Positions 47,101 to 57,537 of a stretch of 64,000 nt of DNA are shown in pieces (positions within the stretch are counted from its first letter, which is position 1; each line of letters begins with the position of its first letter). A program made the translations under genes and the position numbers. The stretch covers positions 806,001-870,000 of the forward strand of contig CP021232.1 in the NCBI GenBank assembly GCA_003999685.1, in the 5' to 3' direction. Source of the stretch: Taiwanofungus camphoratus. Its lineage: Eukaryota > Basidiomycota > Agaricomycetes > Polyporales > Taiwanofungaceae. The notes below the pieces were generated by a model. That model had not been told where the DNA came from. It made no database searches and saw nothing but the letters and a program-made list of their open reading frames with translations.

Positions 47101-48400
47101 GGCACCGAAGACCAGCTTGCTGAAATTGCGGCCATCCTAGATGCCACCGACGCCGCTGTTGATGACAGTCCGCACCAAGGTGTTGCGGACGTCGTTGATG
47201 ATGCGAACGTTACGGTATCTGGGTCTGCTGTTACAATCGAAGAGCCCGCGGACAGTGGTTCATCGAGTGGGTCTGCGTCTGACGCTGTTACTGGTGCACC
47301 AGGTGGACAGGCGGTGAATAGTGGTATGTTGTATACGTCTGCTCCGGAGGCTGTTGCTAATGCTCTAGCTATAGGCAATGCCGATAGTAGTCCCCCTAAT
47401 ACGACCACGAGGAACAACAAACGAGGTGGCAAGAAATTCCAGGATCGAAAGAGGAAAGGCAGATTCATGGAGGCCATGCACAATGCAGAGCGTTTCAGGT
47501 GGGAGCTTCCATTTGCGGGTTCGGATCTCCTCTACCCGTGGTGGAAGGTTCTTGAGGAATTGTACTTCAAGTACTACATTCATGCCGTATGTCCTCGTAG
47601 TACTTCACCGTGATTTCGCTGCTCACGCGACACATGCTAGATCATCGATCATGAAGAGGTATGTTCTCGTATTTAACTATCATCCGAACGCTCACAGTCT
47701 TGTCAGAGGGCGGAGCATCGCGAACCATTCAACATGGCGAAAGAAATGGATAACTTGGTCGCGAGGATGGAACGTCTGACTCTCAGCGAGGTGAGCGGCC
47801 TTGTTTTGTGCTCGCGATCAAACTCTGAACTGGACTTTGAATCACTTACAGGTCCCCCCGGATGAGACCGCGGCATGCCAAGATCAAGCTGTGGAGTCTT
47901 TTACTGAATCCTCTTTGAACGATGCCCAGACAGCAGCATCTGAGTTGCCAACGGCGCCCCAGTCTTCCACGGACCCTCAGTCGTCTACGGCTCAGGCTGA
48001 GTCCTCAACCGAGGCCATCTCAGTTGCACCCGAGGTACCGCGCACACGTCCCCGACTGGCTGTGGGGGCGCTCCTGTCCATCCGCGCGCTCGTCGACCCC
48101 GCCAGCCAGCGAAGCCGTCGCGCTGCCCCCCAGGTAAGTAATACTAGTTAGAGTTACTGTCGTGTGCTGATCCTGCAATAGTAGGCTTCGACTAAGACGT
48201 CTGAAGACGCGTCTGGGTCGTCCGCACCTTCCACCTCGTCGGAGACGGCGTCAAGCACCTCCTCCGTACACACATCATCTCCTCCGCCGCGTCCCGAAGA
48301 CTCGCGCCTCACAGGGGGTGAGAGTGGGCCGTCTTCGCAAGCGGTCGCCGAAGATGTAGGGATTGCGGCTGGGACGACTCCTAAGCAAGATATGCAATAA
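44142..48400 (+). CDS. Unknown membrane protein with long Asp/Glu/Pro/Ala repeat region
   Basis: Not a family I recognise. Exons: 44142-44302, 44358-44853, 44905-47323, 47375-47586, 47641-47658 (18 nt), 47707-47790, 47852-48133, 48185-48400; 1295 residues, all phases consistent. N-terminal hydrophobic spans occur at about residues 3-20 (IPLAYLFMGAMTLLGAW) and 38-54, a Pro/Thr spacer (PPKPTPTPTPTLTQ) at about 110-125, then a strong span near 160-185 (VMWWCTVVLALIIVVSIQAL). A conserved-looking stretch follows (SLAAHAFVRAKWRIVESGAM, FLDFLAAAPIKIGYTVKDTL). Residues about 340-850 are degenerate units of 9-13 residues with core (V/I)D(I/F)EPSxPA(T/V). After it a Lys/Arg-rich patch (NKRGGKKFQDRKRKGR) and a Ser-rich tail end in GTTPKQDMQ. 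The intron 47324-47374 is 51 nt and stop-free, so it may be read through. Confidence 0.7.
45255..46790 (+). repeat. Coding repeat array (about 30-nt degenerate units)
   Basis: Within exon 3, units of roughly 27-39 nt recur, with conserved GTCGACATTGAGCCC-like cores (encoding VDIEP). The first part (45255-45350) has a distinct, more regular 33-nt unit CTCCTCCGGTCGACACG.... The segment 45355-45585 carries the same cores on the opposite strand. Confidence 0.85.
45355..45585 (-). repeat. Inverted segment of the coding repeat array
   Basis: On the plus strand this stretch encodes an atypical Thr/Glu/Gly/Met-rich sequence (for example TMTGTEGMILIGAGVES). Its reverse complement encodes the canonical array core (DAVDIEPSVSATVDL, IIPSVPVMVE). 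Flanks on both sides are in the normal orientation. Both strands lack stops throughout. Confidence 0.75.
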
Positions 48401-50678
48401 TGGTTCAGGTTACTTCATCGAATGACATCTCCTTGAGCGCAGGCGCCAGCAAGATGTTCTCTTCAAGTCCCAGACACATATCAAAATTCCTCTTCGACGT
48501 CCCAGTTCTTTCAAATACAAGTCCGTCTGTTCCCGTCTCCGCCCGTCTCTGTCTCGAGGCTCTCTTTTTCTCCGTCTACTTAAATCTGTCTCACATGATA
48601 CTATCTCGATATGTACAGCAATCCTCTTTACCTCTCTTCTGTGCAGCACCAGAACAAGGGACATCGGCGACAATCTGCTTCTCCGTCCTCAATATCTCGT
48701 ACTAGGAACACAGGTTCCCGCTTACGAACTAAACAGGCGTCAGGCTCAACCCGCACTACTATAACCAACACGAACACTCTGCTCCTTTGATGGTCCTTCT
48801 GTTCGCTTACTTCTCGTCTCGCCCTCGGTTCTGGCATCTGGTCTTCGGTCTCTGGTTAGCATGATAACCCCCGCCTCTAGTATCTCTGACGACAGGTCTT
48901 GACTTACTATCTGGCTCTTTTACACTGGATCTTCTCGAGGCGTATCAGGTTTCCTCGTCTGTTATTTATTAGTCGACGTCAGGCCGGCCAACTATACCTA
49001 TCCGAATCTACACCCGAGTCGTCTCCCGCCAAAGGAGCGCGATAGCGATTCCTATTGATCCTCTCTCTTCCTGTATACCTCCGTCCTGTCTCTTCTCGAT
49101 ATGTATCCCTTCTCTGTGTCTTTTCTCCCTCATCGTATCATTATCCTATCTTCCATCCACCCCTTCATCTCTCACATCTATTATGGCGTAATCCTCACGT
49201 CCGTATATCCATTCCTTGCCATATACCCATCCTTCCATCTATCGTTCACTTGCATCTTCCCTTCGTTTCTTGTATTTTCTCGCCTCCTTCCCCATTCCTT
49301 TTCCTCATCATCTGTTTCCACTCCGTAGACCTAGATCCTTGTTTCTTTGTCTTGTATTGTACATGTCTTGTATCCTGTAGCAGTATACACATTTATATCG
49401 ATGTCAATGAATACCGTTTCGCGGATTTGTCTGTCCCGGAGAATATGTGAAAATGCACTAGCAGTACTCGCGCTCAAGCTAAAACTATGATGCCTGCTGT
49501 TGCCCGAGACTCAACGACCCCACCTTTTACTGTCATGCAAGCCCGAGATGAGAGTAGGCATACAAGAATATATGTACATGAAAACAGCAACGAGATTTGA
49601 GTGTAGTAAGGGCAGGAATCATGAAGGTGCCGACTTGGGGGCCTGCCGCCTGGGGCAGTGCGCACAGGGGAGACAACGTGTACGTGTTCTCTACCAATCA
49701 TAGGAGGTTCCCAAAGAGTAAAGGCGATCTATCAACCGCCTGCAGGGTGCGGACACTTGGTGGCAGTACCAACGCTCTTGCGCCGCTGCAGAACGACCCT
49801 GAAAGTTAAGTTCATCTTCAACTCCTTCTGATGTTTCCTCCGATGCGGAAGAACACAGAAGGTGCATAATCATGATGCCAGGAATTTTTTAGTTTCCCGT
49901 GGCTGGTGAGTATAATTCTTGGATGATCGTCGTTCCAAGCATCAACGATATGAGGAGTTTGTCACTGCCATGCCTTGGTTGACCTCAATACGTAGACGTC
50001 GGAAGTGTGCTGGAAAGACTGGCTGCTTTTACTGTTCGGCCTCACTTGCTCTGCCGTTCTCTCGCCAAACTTCGGCCAAAGAACCCACTTGAAGTCACGG
50101 CCCCTGTCAACTTCCGCGATTCTGCCGTCAATAATTCAAGTCACCGCAGACGGCGTACAATTCATATCGGCAACTCACTTCGGTGGCATTGCTTCAGCAC
50201 TGACATTTTGTGAAGGTCAGCCGTTCCGAAGGGCTTCGATGTTGCCCGTCAATGGTATCGATTGATAGGGCAGAAGCTAGCAGCAGGGATGATCACTTGT
50301 AATGAGAATGGCTAATTATACGGAGCCTCTCCGCATCAACCAGAGGCATTTAATGCCCGCTCACATTGGTCCGTCTACAAGGACCGCTCTATTCAGATGC
50401 TAGTGGAGAAGTGCGGTATCCGTACATACGAGTTAATTGTACCTAACAAGCCGGCGCTGAGTATCTTTAGGACAGTGGATAGCTTACGTACGTGGCCTTC
50501 TTCTGGAACGCGGTTCATTGCATACGTACTACATCCTAGAGCACGTATACATATATCACAGCCATACACAGGTCATACACAGTCACACAGTCAACATAAT
50601 GTCCATTGAAGATGAAATGTCTCAATATTCATCCAATCCGCATGCTGGATAACATAGCGCTGTACCGTGCCCTGAAAT
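48401..50678. other. Intergenic region including a pyrimidine-rich tract
   Basis: From about 48460 to 49380 the plus strand is strongly C+T-rich, with many CTCT and TCC runs; open frames there are composition artefacts. The remainder, up to the catalase stop codon, contains short frames only, including one with a hydrophobic start at 50005-50265 that I do not support as a gene. Confidence 0.45.
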
Positions 50679-53593
50679 TTAGTGGAACAACGTGCTGTGG
50701 TCACTGTAAATAGTATGGTTATACCAGGTCGGACCATCAGGGAATGTAAGGTTAGTAATTTGCGTGACACCGACTCCATCCGCAATCGCTTTTCCGAGAG
50801 TGTAGTTGGCATGTGCGAATAGAGCGACCTGACGTTCGCGGACCGTTTGACTGACGACCTCACCCAGGTGGCCCACCACATTACTGAATCAATCCGGAGG
50901 TAATTAAGATTTATCGGGCAACGCGAATGGCCAGAAATAAACGTACCTGATCAGATTCTGCTGGTCCTGCTCTGACAGACCACTCCAAAAAATCCGCGGC
51001 CAAGCGAAATCGATCTCAGTCACAGCTGACAGTGATTGTACAGCTCCGCCCTAATTTTGGTCAGCAATAGCTGGCCTGGGATTACCTTGACGAACTTACA
51101 GTCCACTGCTGATGCGAATCTAAAGTCCAAGAGCGATTGTACAGTCCAATCGGACTCAATGTAGACATGTAATTGGGCCTGTTTCCTTGATTTCCGTTGA
51201 CATTCATAGCACCCGCGCGCTCAAAATTAGCTGAGTAATTTTCAGCCCATGTTGGATGAGATGACTGGACGATAACCTACCAACAGGAGTTACAGGCGCG
51301 TTGACCTGTTATACATCATTGTGAACGATTGACGTAAGGCAAGAGGTGATGATGTACGTACAGGAATTTGCTAAAAATATTTCAACAACATCGGAAATAG
51401 TTGGAACTAACATCTCTCGAGCGCTCACTTACCATGTAGTTCGCGCCCAGCCTATACCGCTGAGTATCTGATGAGGTCCGATCAGCATCAACACAAGACT
51501 GCTGGTAGAAGGAATACCCACCAGAATATGCGAACATTCTGGCCTGAAGCATAGGATCAGCGGAAGGTGCCCAACCGTCCACAATGTGTGAGGGAGAAAA
51601 AGCGGCTTGTTCAATTTCTGCAAAATAGCTAGTACCAATATCAGTGTCCACGTCCGTGATATCGAAGGTACGAGACGAACTTGGTAGGATTTTGCGTCAG
51701 GTACAGCTTGCCTATCTCAACATAAGGAATAGTAGCATCCCAGTCTCTGTGCGCCAATATGTTAGATCAAGAGCACGGGATAAAAAACAAAGCAGATCTA
51801 CTTCGTTAGGTCAAGGACATTATATCTATGCATATATATGAGGGATGAAACCTAATAGCAGGGTTCGCAAGGACATACGTATAATTTTCTGCCTGCTCTG
51901 GAGTCATTACTTGAGCGTACACTGTCCAGCCGGGATATGATCCATTGGTAATCGACTCATACAGATCCTGAGTAGCGAAGTCGGGATTTACGCCTATGTA
52001 TCATCTTTGGTTAGGCTCTCTAACACGAAGTGGTGGCTCTCGGGTACATACCTTGCATAACGGTGGCCTCAGCATTTGTGAAGTTCTTGACCTAACACGC
52101 AAGTGGCGTGGCAGGCCGTATTAGTGACACCTTGTACCTCAAGGGATGAAGCACCCACCCCTTGCATGGTCTCAAAATACAACTTGACGTAGTGCCATGT
52201 ACTATCTGATTGAATCCATCTGTCACGAAGCATCAAGAAGGCGGTGTGAACGAAGTCGCAACAGGAACTGACCGATAGCTGTGACCAGTCCATGCATGCA
52301 TGTGCCTCATACCATAGGGAGTCCCCCGATCAGAGAAAAGTATCATAACTTGGTACAGGGATTCAGGATTGGAACTGAGGTAGTCCCAGAATAAGCTGAT
52401 GGAAACACATCACTATGTCAATAGCCAATTGATACGAGTGCCGAAGAACACCAACTCTTTGTCCCTCAGATTAGTCTGTGGGTTACGTTTCTGAGTCTGA
52501 ATGCAAACACTTATCAGAGATTGCCTGAACTCCGGAAAGAGCAGGCATACATGAATAAAGTATGGGAATTTGGATGGATCACGCATGAAGAACACAGGCG
52601 TATCTGTGATGGTTGCCGTTTAAGAATCCACGGCTGAAATTTTTTTATCAAATACGAACTATTCATGACAATATCCAGAATGCCCTTGCGGGTCCTGAAC
52701 CTACCGTTACAGTAATCAGTTTTCTAATTGGTTGGCGTAGAATAGTGCTAAATACGTACTTCACAGCGAACCCGCGAGGATCGCGGAGCTCGTCAGAAGC
52801 TCCTGTCTCACCACTGACAGTGCTGATGCGAACTACACCCGACATCAGTATCAGACAGATTCTCCCCAGTGAGGTCTCCTCACCAGTTACAGGAGTACGG
52901 AGGCCATCCTGCGTGATCGAGGGCGAATCAGCTCCTCTGATGGAAGGTAAAAAAAGAACATTGTTCTTTACCTCACTCAGCATATCCCTGAAGAGGAAAA
53001 TGATTTAGTCGTCAAGACTCACGGTTATAGTACACTGCCCTAACCTACATCATAGTATATTGTTTGCAGAATGTGGCATTCGTTACTTCAAAATAACCAT
53101 GTGCTCCAGCTAGAAACAAAAGTAATTCTCATATTGGATTCACAGTGACAGGACAAGAAGACTTACCACCCTTGGCGTGAACGACACGCTCAGGGATGCG
53201 CTCACGGTGAAAGGAACCAAAGAGCTCGGTCAGATGGTAGTCTTCCAAGAGAAGAGGGCCTGTAACAAGTAAAAACTGAGCCGTACATATTCAAAGAACC
53301 CGGTCCGGCTTACCGGTTGCACCAATGCGCAATGCGTCATAGGGATTAGTGTAGGGGGCCCCATTGTCAGTCGTATATTCAAGCTCGGTAGCGGGCTGTT
53401 CAGAGGTTTGAAGTTGCATCTCAAAGCCTGCGTCGACGTTGACCTGGAATGGAGCAGCACCAGATGGGGGGGCAGGCGCACTGCCATTACTGGCATCCTG
53501 CCGCCGGAGGCCAGGTGCGTTCATGCCAGGGAATCCTCCTGCAGATACAACAGCGAAAACGGATAATAATGAGACCAGACTTTCTCCTCTCAT
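50679..53593 (-). CDS. Secreted haem catalase in 21 exons
   Basis: Decomposes hydrogen peroxide, probably outside the cell: a signal peptide opens the protein ([19 protein letters not shown]). Exons on the minus strand: 53593-53314, 53259-53167, 53109-53049, 52987-52972, 52908-52884, 52832-52760, 52700-52660, 52603-52551, 52496-52450, 52395-52273, 52219-52159, 52091-52052, 51993-51879, 51825-51802, 51746-51681, 51628-51522, 51467-51433, 51305-51281, 51230-51100, 51050-50947, 50883-50679; 574 residues. Key motifs: catalytic His in [39 protein letters not shown]; distal Asn in [40 protein letters not shown]; haem-ligand Tyr in [17 protein letters not shown]. There is no flavodoxin-like extension. 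Exons of 16, 24, 25, 25 and 35 nt were placed by phase and family match. The exon 9/10 junction is least certain. Confidence 0.88.
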
Positions 53594-53683
53594 GGTGCTC
53601 TACGATTCACGCAGCACAGGGACTGATACACGAGGTGATATTATTGGAGGAAGGGAAGACAAGGAGGTGGGACATGGACGTCC

Positions 53684-53691
53684 ATTATATA
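53684..53691 (-). promoter_or_regulatory. TATA box of the catalase gene
   Basis: TATATAAT on the minus strand lies about 90 bp upstream of the catalase ATG (53593), a normal distance for this type of promoter. Confidence 0.5.
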
Positions 53692-53699
53692 CTTGCAAG

Positions 53700-56600
53700 A
53701 TTTGCGATATCTGAACAGAAAAAGAAAATTAGGTGATCGTCCCGTTCGGCGAAAGTTCCGGACGAAGGCTTACTTACAATGTGTCAAACTGCTCGGAACA
53801 ACGCGGTTGTTCTAATTCGAGCTCGACATTCAAAACCTGCCGGAAGCTAGTCAGAATTGTGGTTCGTCTGGCCCCTGAGCCGGCCCCCGATGAGGATAGA
53901 TGGACTGCAGAGCGAGAGGTGAATAAATCATTTGTGAAGTTAACGCCATGCCACTACACGGTCATAACGACAATGGTTAGACTGTCAGAAAACTGTTGAA
54001 CCGCTACTGGAGACGCTCCATCGACGAAAATAGGAGAGTCCGAATGGAAAGAACGTTGTAAGGCCCCGAACCTCGCACACAGTCACGGCGCGAGTACGAC
54101 AAGCGGGAGCCACATGACACCCCAAGCGCCCGGATGGTCCGACTTTCCTTATCTGGGACCCCGAGTAGACCGTTCAAACATGCAGGCCAAGACATTCGAA
54201 ATACTTCTTGCCGGCTGAGAACCTGAGACTCAGATGGAGAGGGCCTCGACTGACCGAATACAACTGACCTCGAAGGCGGATGACTAAAAGCTGAAGCACT
54301 ATACGCTGTCAGACGGCATAAACAGCATCAGAGCGGCGTACACAAATTCTTGAGTCAACATGGCAATCCGCTTGATTTCTGTACGAAGACATCGCAGTGA
54401 CTGCCGAAAAGCAGCCATGCCGGCCTCGCATCATGCTTCTGAGAATTACCGAGATGCCGTAGGGCACATACATAACGACGCCTTAACGCAAGGCCACTCT
54501 CGACCGAGTCGGGCCACCTTTTGATCGGTAACGTTCGTGCGATGTTGCTTCTAACGTACCTAAACGTTGAGGAGGTCATCGTGCGTGAGTGCATATCAAC
54601 GACATCCGTGCACGAAGATCGCTTACTTATGAGGTTTCCATGACTTCTGAACGGAACGTTCAGACCATTGAAACAAGATCTCCGTTTGTACGCCGCTGAG
54701 GTGGTACAAAATGCTTCCGGTATTGAAGGTTTGGAAGGATGACAGAGTGTACCAGTCATTTTGAAGACCAACCTTCCTACCCGGGCGAGCCGCGGGACGC
54801 TCGGAGCAGCGTTGACGTTACCGGTCCGCATAATGCGCTAGAGATGTTTATCGTAGCAGCGCTTGATTGATACCACGTCCCACTATATGCTACGTGGAGC
54901 TGAGACTGCGGATGGCACTGATGTGCCCGAGCAATTGCTCACTCCGAGCCATCGAGGCGCTGAAGAACCACCAACGCGTCCGAACAGCTCGGTGGTTTTC
55001 ACTTTCATTGAGCATTTGCTCCACACGTCGCGGCTACCACGAGTTCCTGCGCAACGCCATTGTGACGAAGTCTTCCCTAACCCTTACTCGTGAGTCTCTC
55101 ATCGGCGACTTGGTTGCCATTCGAAAGGGTCAAGGTGAAATAAATCTAGGTTATACACACCTCACACGGTGCGGTTCGGGGACCACATCTGTTATAGATT
55201 CAGCCGCTGTAAATGAAAACAGGAAAAGCGTCGAGGAACGGTTGTGTTCCGAAAAGCGCACTGTGCATTCTTTGCGAAATGATAGGATTCAAACGGACAG
55301 CTCTGATGGGAAGTACCAACCAGCGTCCCTGTTACAATTAGCCTCGTCTTGATTGGCTGCAAAATCCTACGCATGGAGGAATTTGATCAGGTTCGAGATC
55401 AGGTTCGAAACTTCGATCAAGGACGACAGCTTGCTCGAAATTTGGTGTGTTTGTTTGCCTCATACTAGCCAGACCCATTTGCGACAAAAGCTGACCACAA
55501 GTCCTTTTGTCTTGGAAAGGTTAATCATGAGCTGTCACTAGACATTGCTATCGCGTTTGAAATTTAAGCAATACTAGCCATTGCACCTGGGAGAGGGTTT
55601 TTGAAGTGGTACTACTTCAAGAATTGACACTTGTTCTGACACCACATAAACGGGGAACAATATTGAATAAATTCCACCGCGAAGTTTCTGGCAGCTAGGG
55701 GAATCAAGGTAAGTACTTGCTGTACCCAACATGGACCTATCGAACAAACTGAAATTTGAGCCAATCAGCTGAAGGTCCTAAACCATGTCAACTGCACGTA
55801 CGTACAGTCAGCCGCCTTGCGGAGTTTCGTGAACCTTAAATTCCTTAGACAAACGTGCTACAATTAATGACGTTGTTCGCCTCAGCCAGTACACGTTCTA
55901 CCGGCCTTGACGAGCGGAGTTAAGCATTCTCTTGTCACGAAACGCCTTCGACCAGAAGTCACGGAACCTTCATTTCCGCTAACGTCCGCGAAGGCCCAGG
56001 GCGCGAATCGTCAGGGCCTCATCGATAACAATGTTCATTGATGCGTCTCGTCCATATGCCGTTATTTCATCATACGAACTTGGGTCATTGAGAGCAAAAA
56101 CCTTGGACCGCACAGGATCCATGCGCATCAAGCAAAGCCAGAGAATTTGCAGCGAGTCCAGCACCTCGGAAGCGTCTCGATTTATCGTTTACGTACATTC
56201 GAATGCTGGCGGTCAAAGGTGGCCGGGGAATGAGTTGAAATTTTCTTATTAAGGACATGCAGAACTGGAGATGTTCATGAGTGTTAACAACGTTGCGGGT
56301 GTTCTGTGATAGAACGCACATATAATGTACGTCAATATGAAGCAAAGCCTCACTTGACCTCAACTTCTCTTTGCCGAAGTTGCATCCCCTCCGTACAGAA
56401 TTCTCCTCCCCCAATCGGTCGCTCGCTGGTCCCACTCACCAGCTGTGCGAAAGAGCGTCTCCATCTGCGTGTTCCATTGGCTTTTCAACACAGTCGCGAA
56501 TGGCCGTCGCAAAATACGCTCGGAGGCGGGAGGAGGGGCAGATGTGCCGTACGGAGAATCAAGCAACCGTTGGGAGAGTTCGAGCAGACTTGAAAATGGT

Positions 56601-57537
56601 AGTCAGTTGGGCGTAAGTCCCTACATGACCAGTGAGGACGCACTCGGAACAGTGTCTCTCAGTCCTGCAAGAACTAAATGAGTGAAACGAAGAGTGAGCA
56701 TGATATTTGGTACGGTTTACCTAGTCTGGATCATAGTGGAGAAACCATAATAGATCTGAAAGGGAAGAATGTGAACACTTTCATGACGAGCGTTGCTGTC
56801 AGACGGAACGTACACCTCCTGCAACGAGTGCACCAGACGCTGGTCCAACTAATAAAGACATATCACAAGCAGCGTTGAAATTACGTGGGTCCACACTTCA
56901 AGCTTAAAAGTCTACAGTGTACCGTCTATCCATGAGCGTACTTGTGGCAAAACACTTGTTTGTCATTGTTAGGATCAGAAGCTATTAGCCTCTACCTCAT
57001 TACTGCTTTGGGTCCACACGGCACTGACGCTGCGCTCGGACCCGAGAACCATTCGATGAGCGACATTTGCTACTATGCCTCACCGGGAAGTCGGCAGGTA
57101 ACGCAGAAGTAACACCGCTGTCACACGTGCCGACTTGAGGGACCGCTGCAAAACCAGCCTCGGATGCGTCCGAGGCGTGACTGACCGTGATCATAGGCGT
57201 AACAATGGCCTGAGTCTATGACACGTACTTTCCACGCACGAAGAAGACACGGAAAGTTGGTGTGGTAGATGATCTTTTAGGACAGTTATGAAAAAAATAA
57301 TTGGCCTAGAGAATTGTAGCTGGTTGATATTACTGTATAAATGAATTTTGATTTGAGACACCATAAGCAACAGAGGCCTCAAGACAGGGAAACAATCTGC
57401 CGAATAGGCAACAGCAACGGGACCTCGGGGACGTCGCCTAAGGTGGTGGAAGTACGGTATCATTCCACCTAGAGCTACAACAAGTACATCGCTTCAACCT
57501 AATCCGCATCGTGACATATCCTGCAACGCATACAATA
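53700..57537. other. Gene-poor region, nothing recognised
   Basis: Several open frames of 100-160 codons (54355-54831 minus, 54867-55352 plus, 56085-56435 minus) show no recognised domain, transposase, reverse transcriptase or integrase motif. Possibly old, degraded transposon sequence, but I cannot show it. Confidence 0.4.

Noticed and set aside
49055-49450. 131-codon plus-strand frame rich in Ser, Pro, Leu, His, Phe
   Set aside because: Composition artefact of the pyrimidine-rich tract.
50005-50265. 86-codon plus-strand frame with signal-peptide-like start (WLLLLFGLTCSAVL)
   Set aside because: No homology, no cysteine pattern or introns; a chance hydrophobic start is likely.
54867-55352. 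161-codon plus-strand frame, considered as a retrotransposon gag fragment
   Set aside because: No zinc knuckle, protease, reverse transcriptase or integrase motif nearby and no terminal repeats seen.
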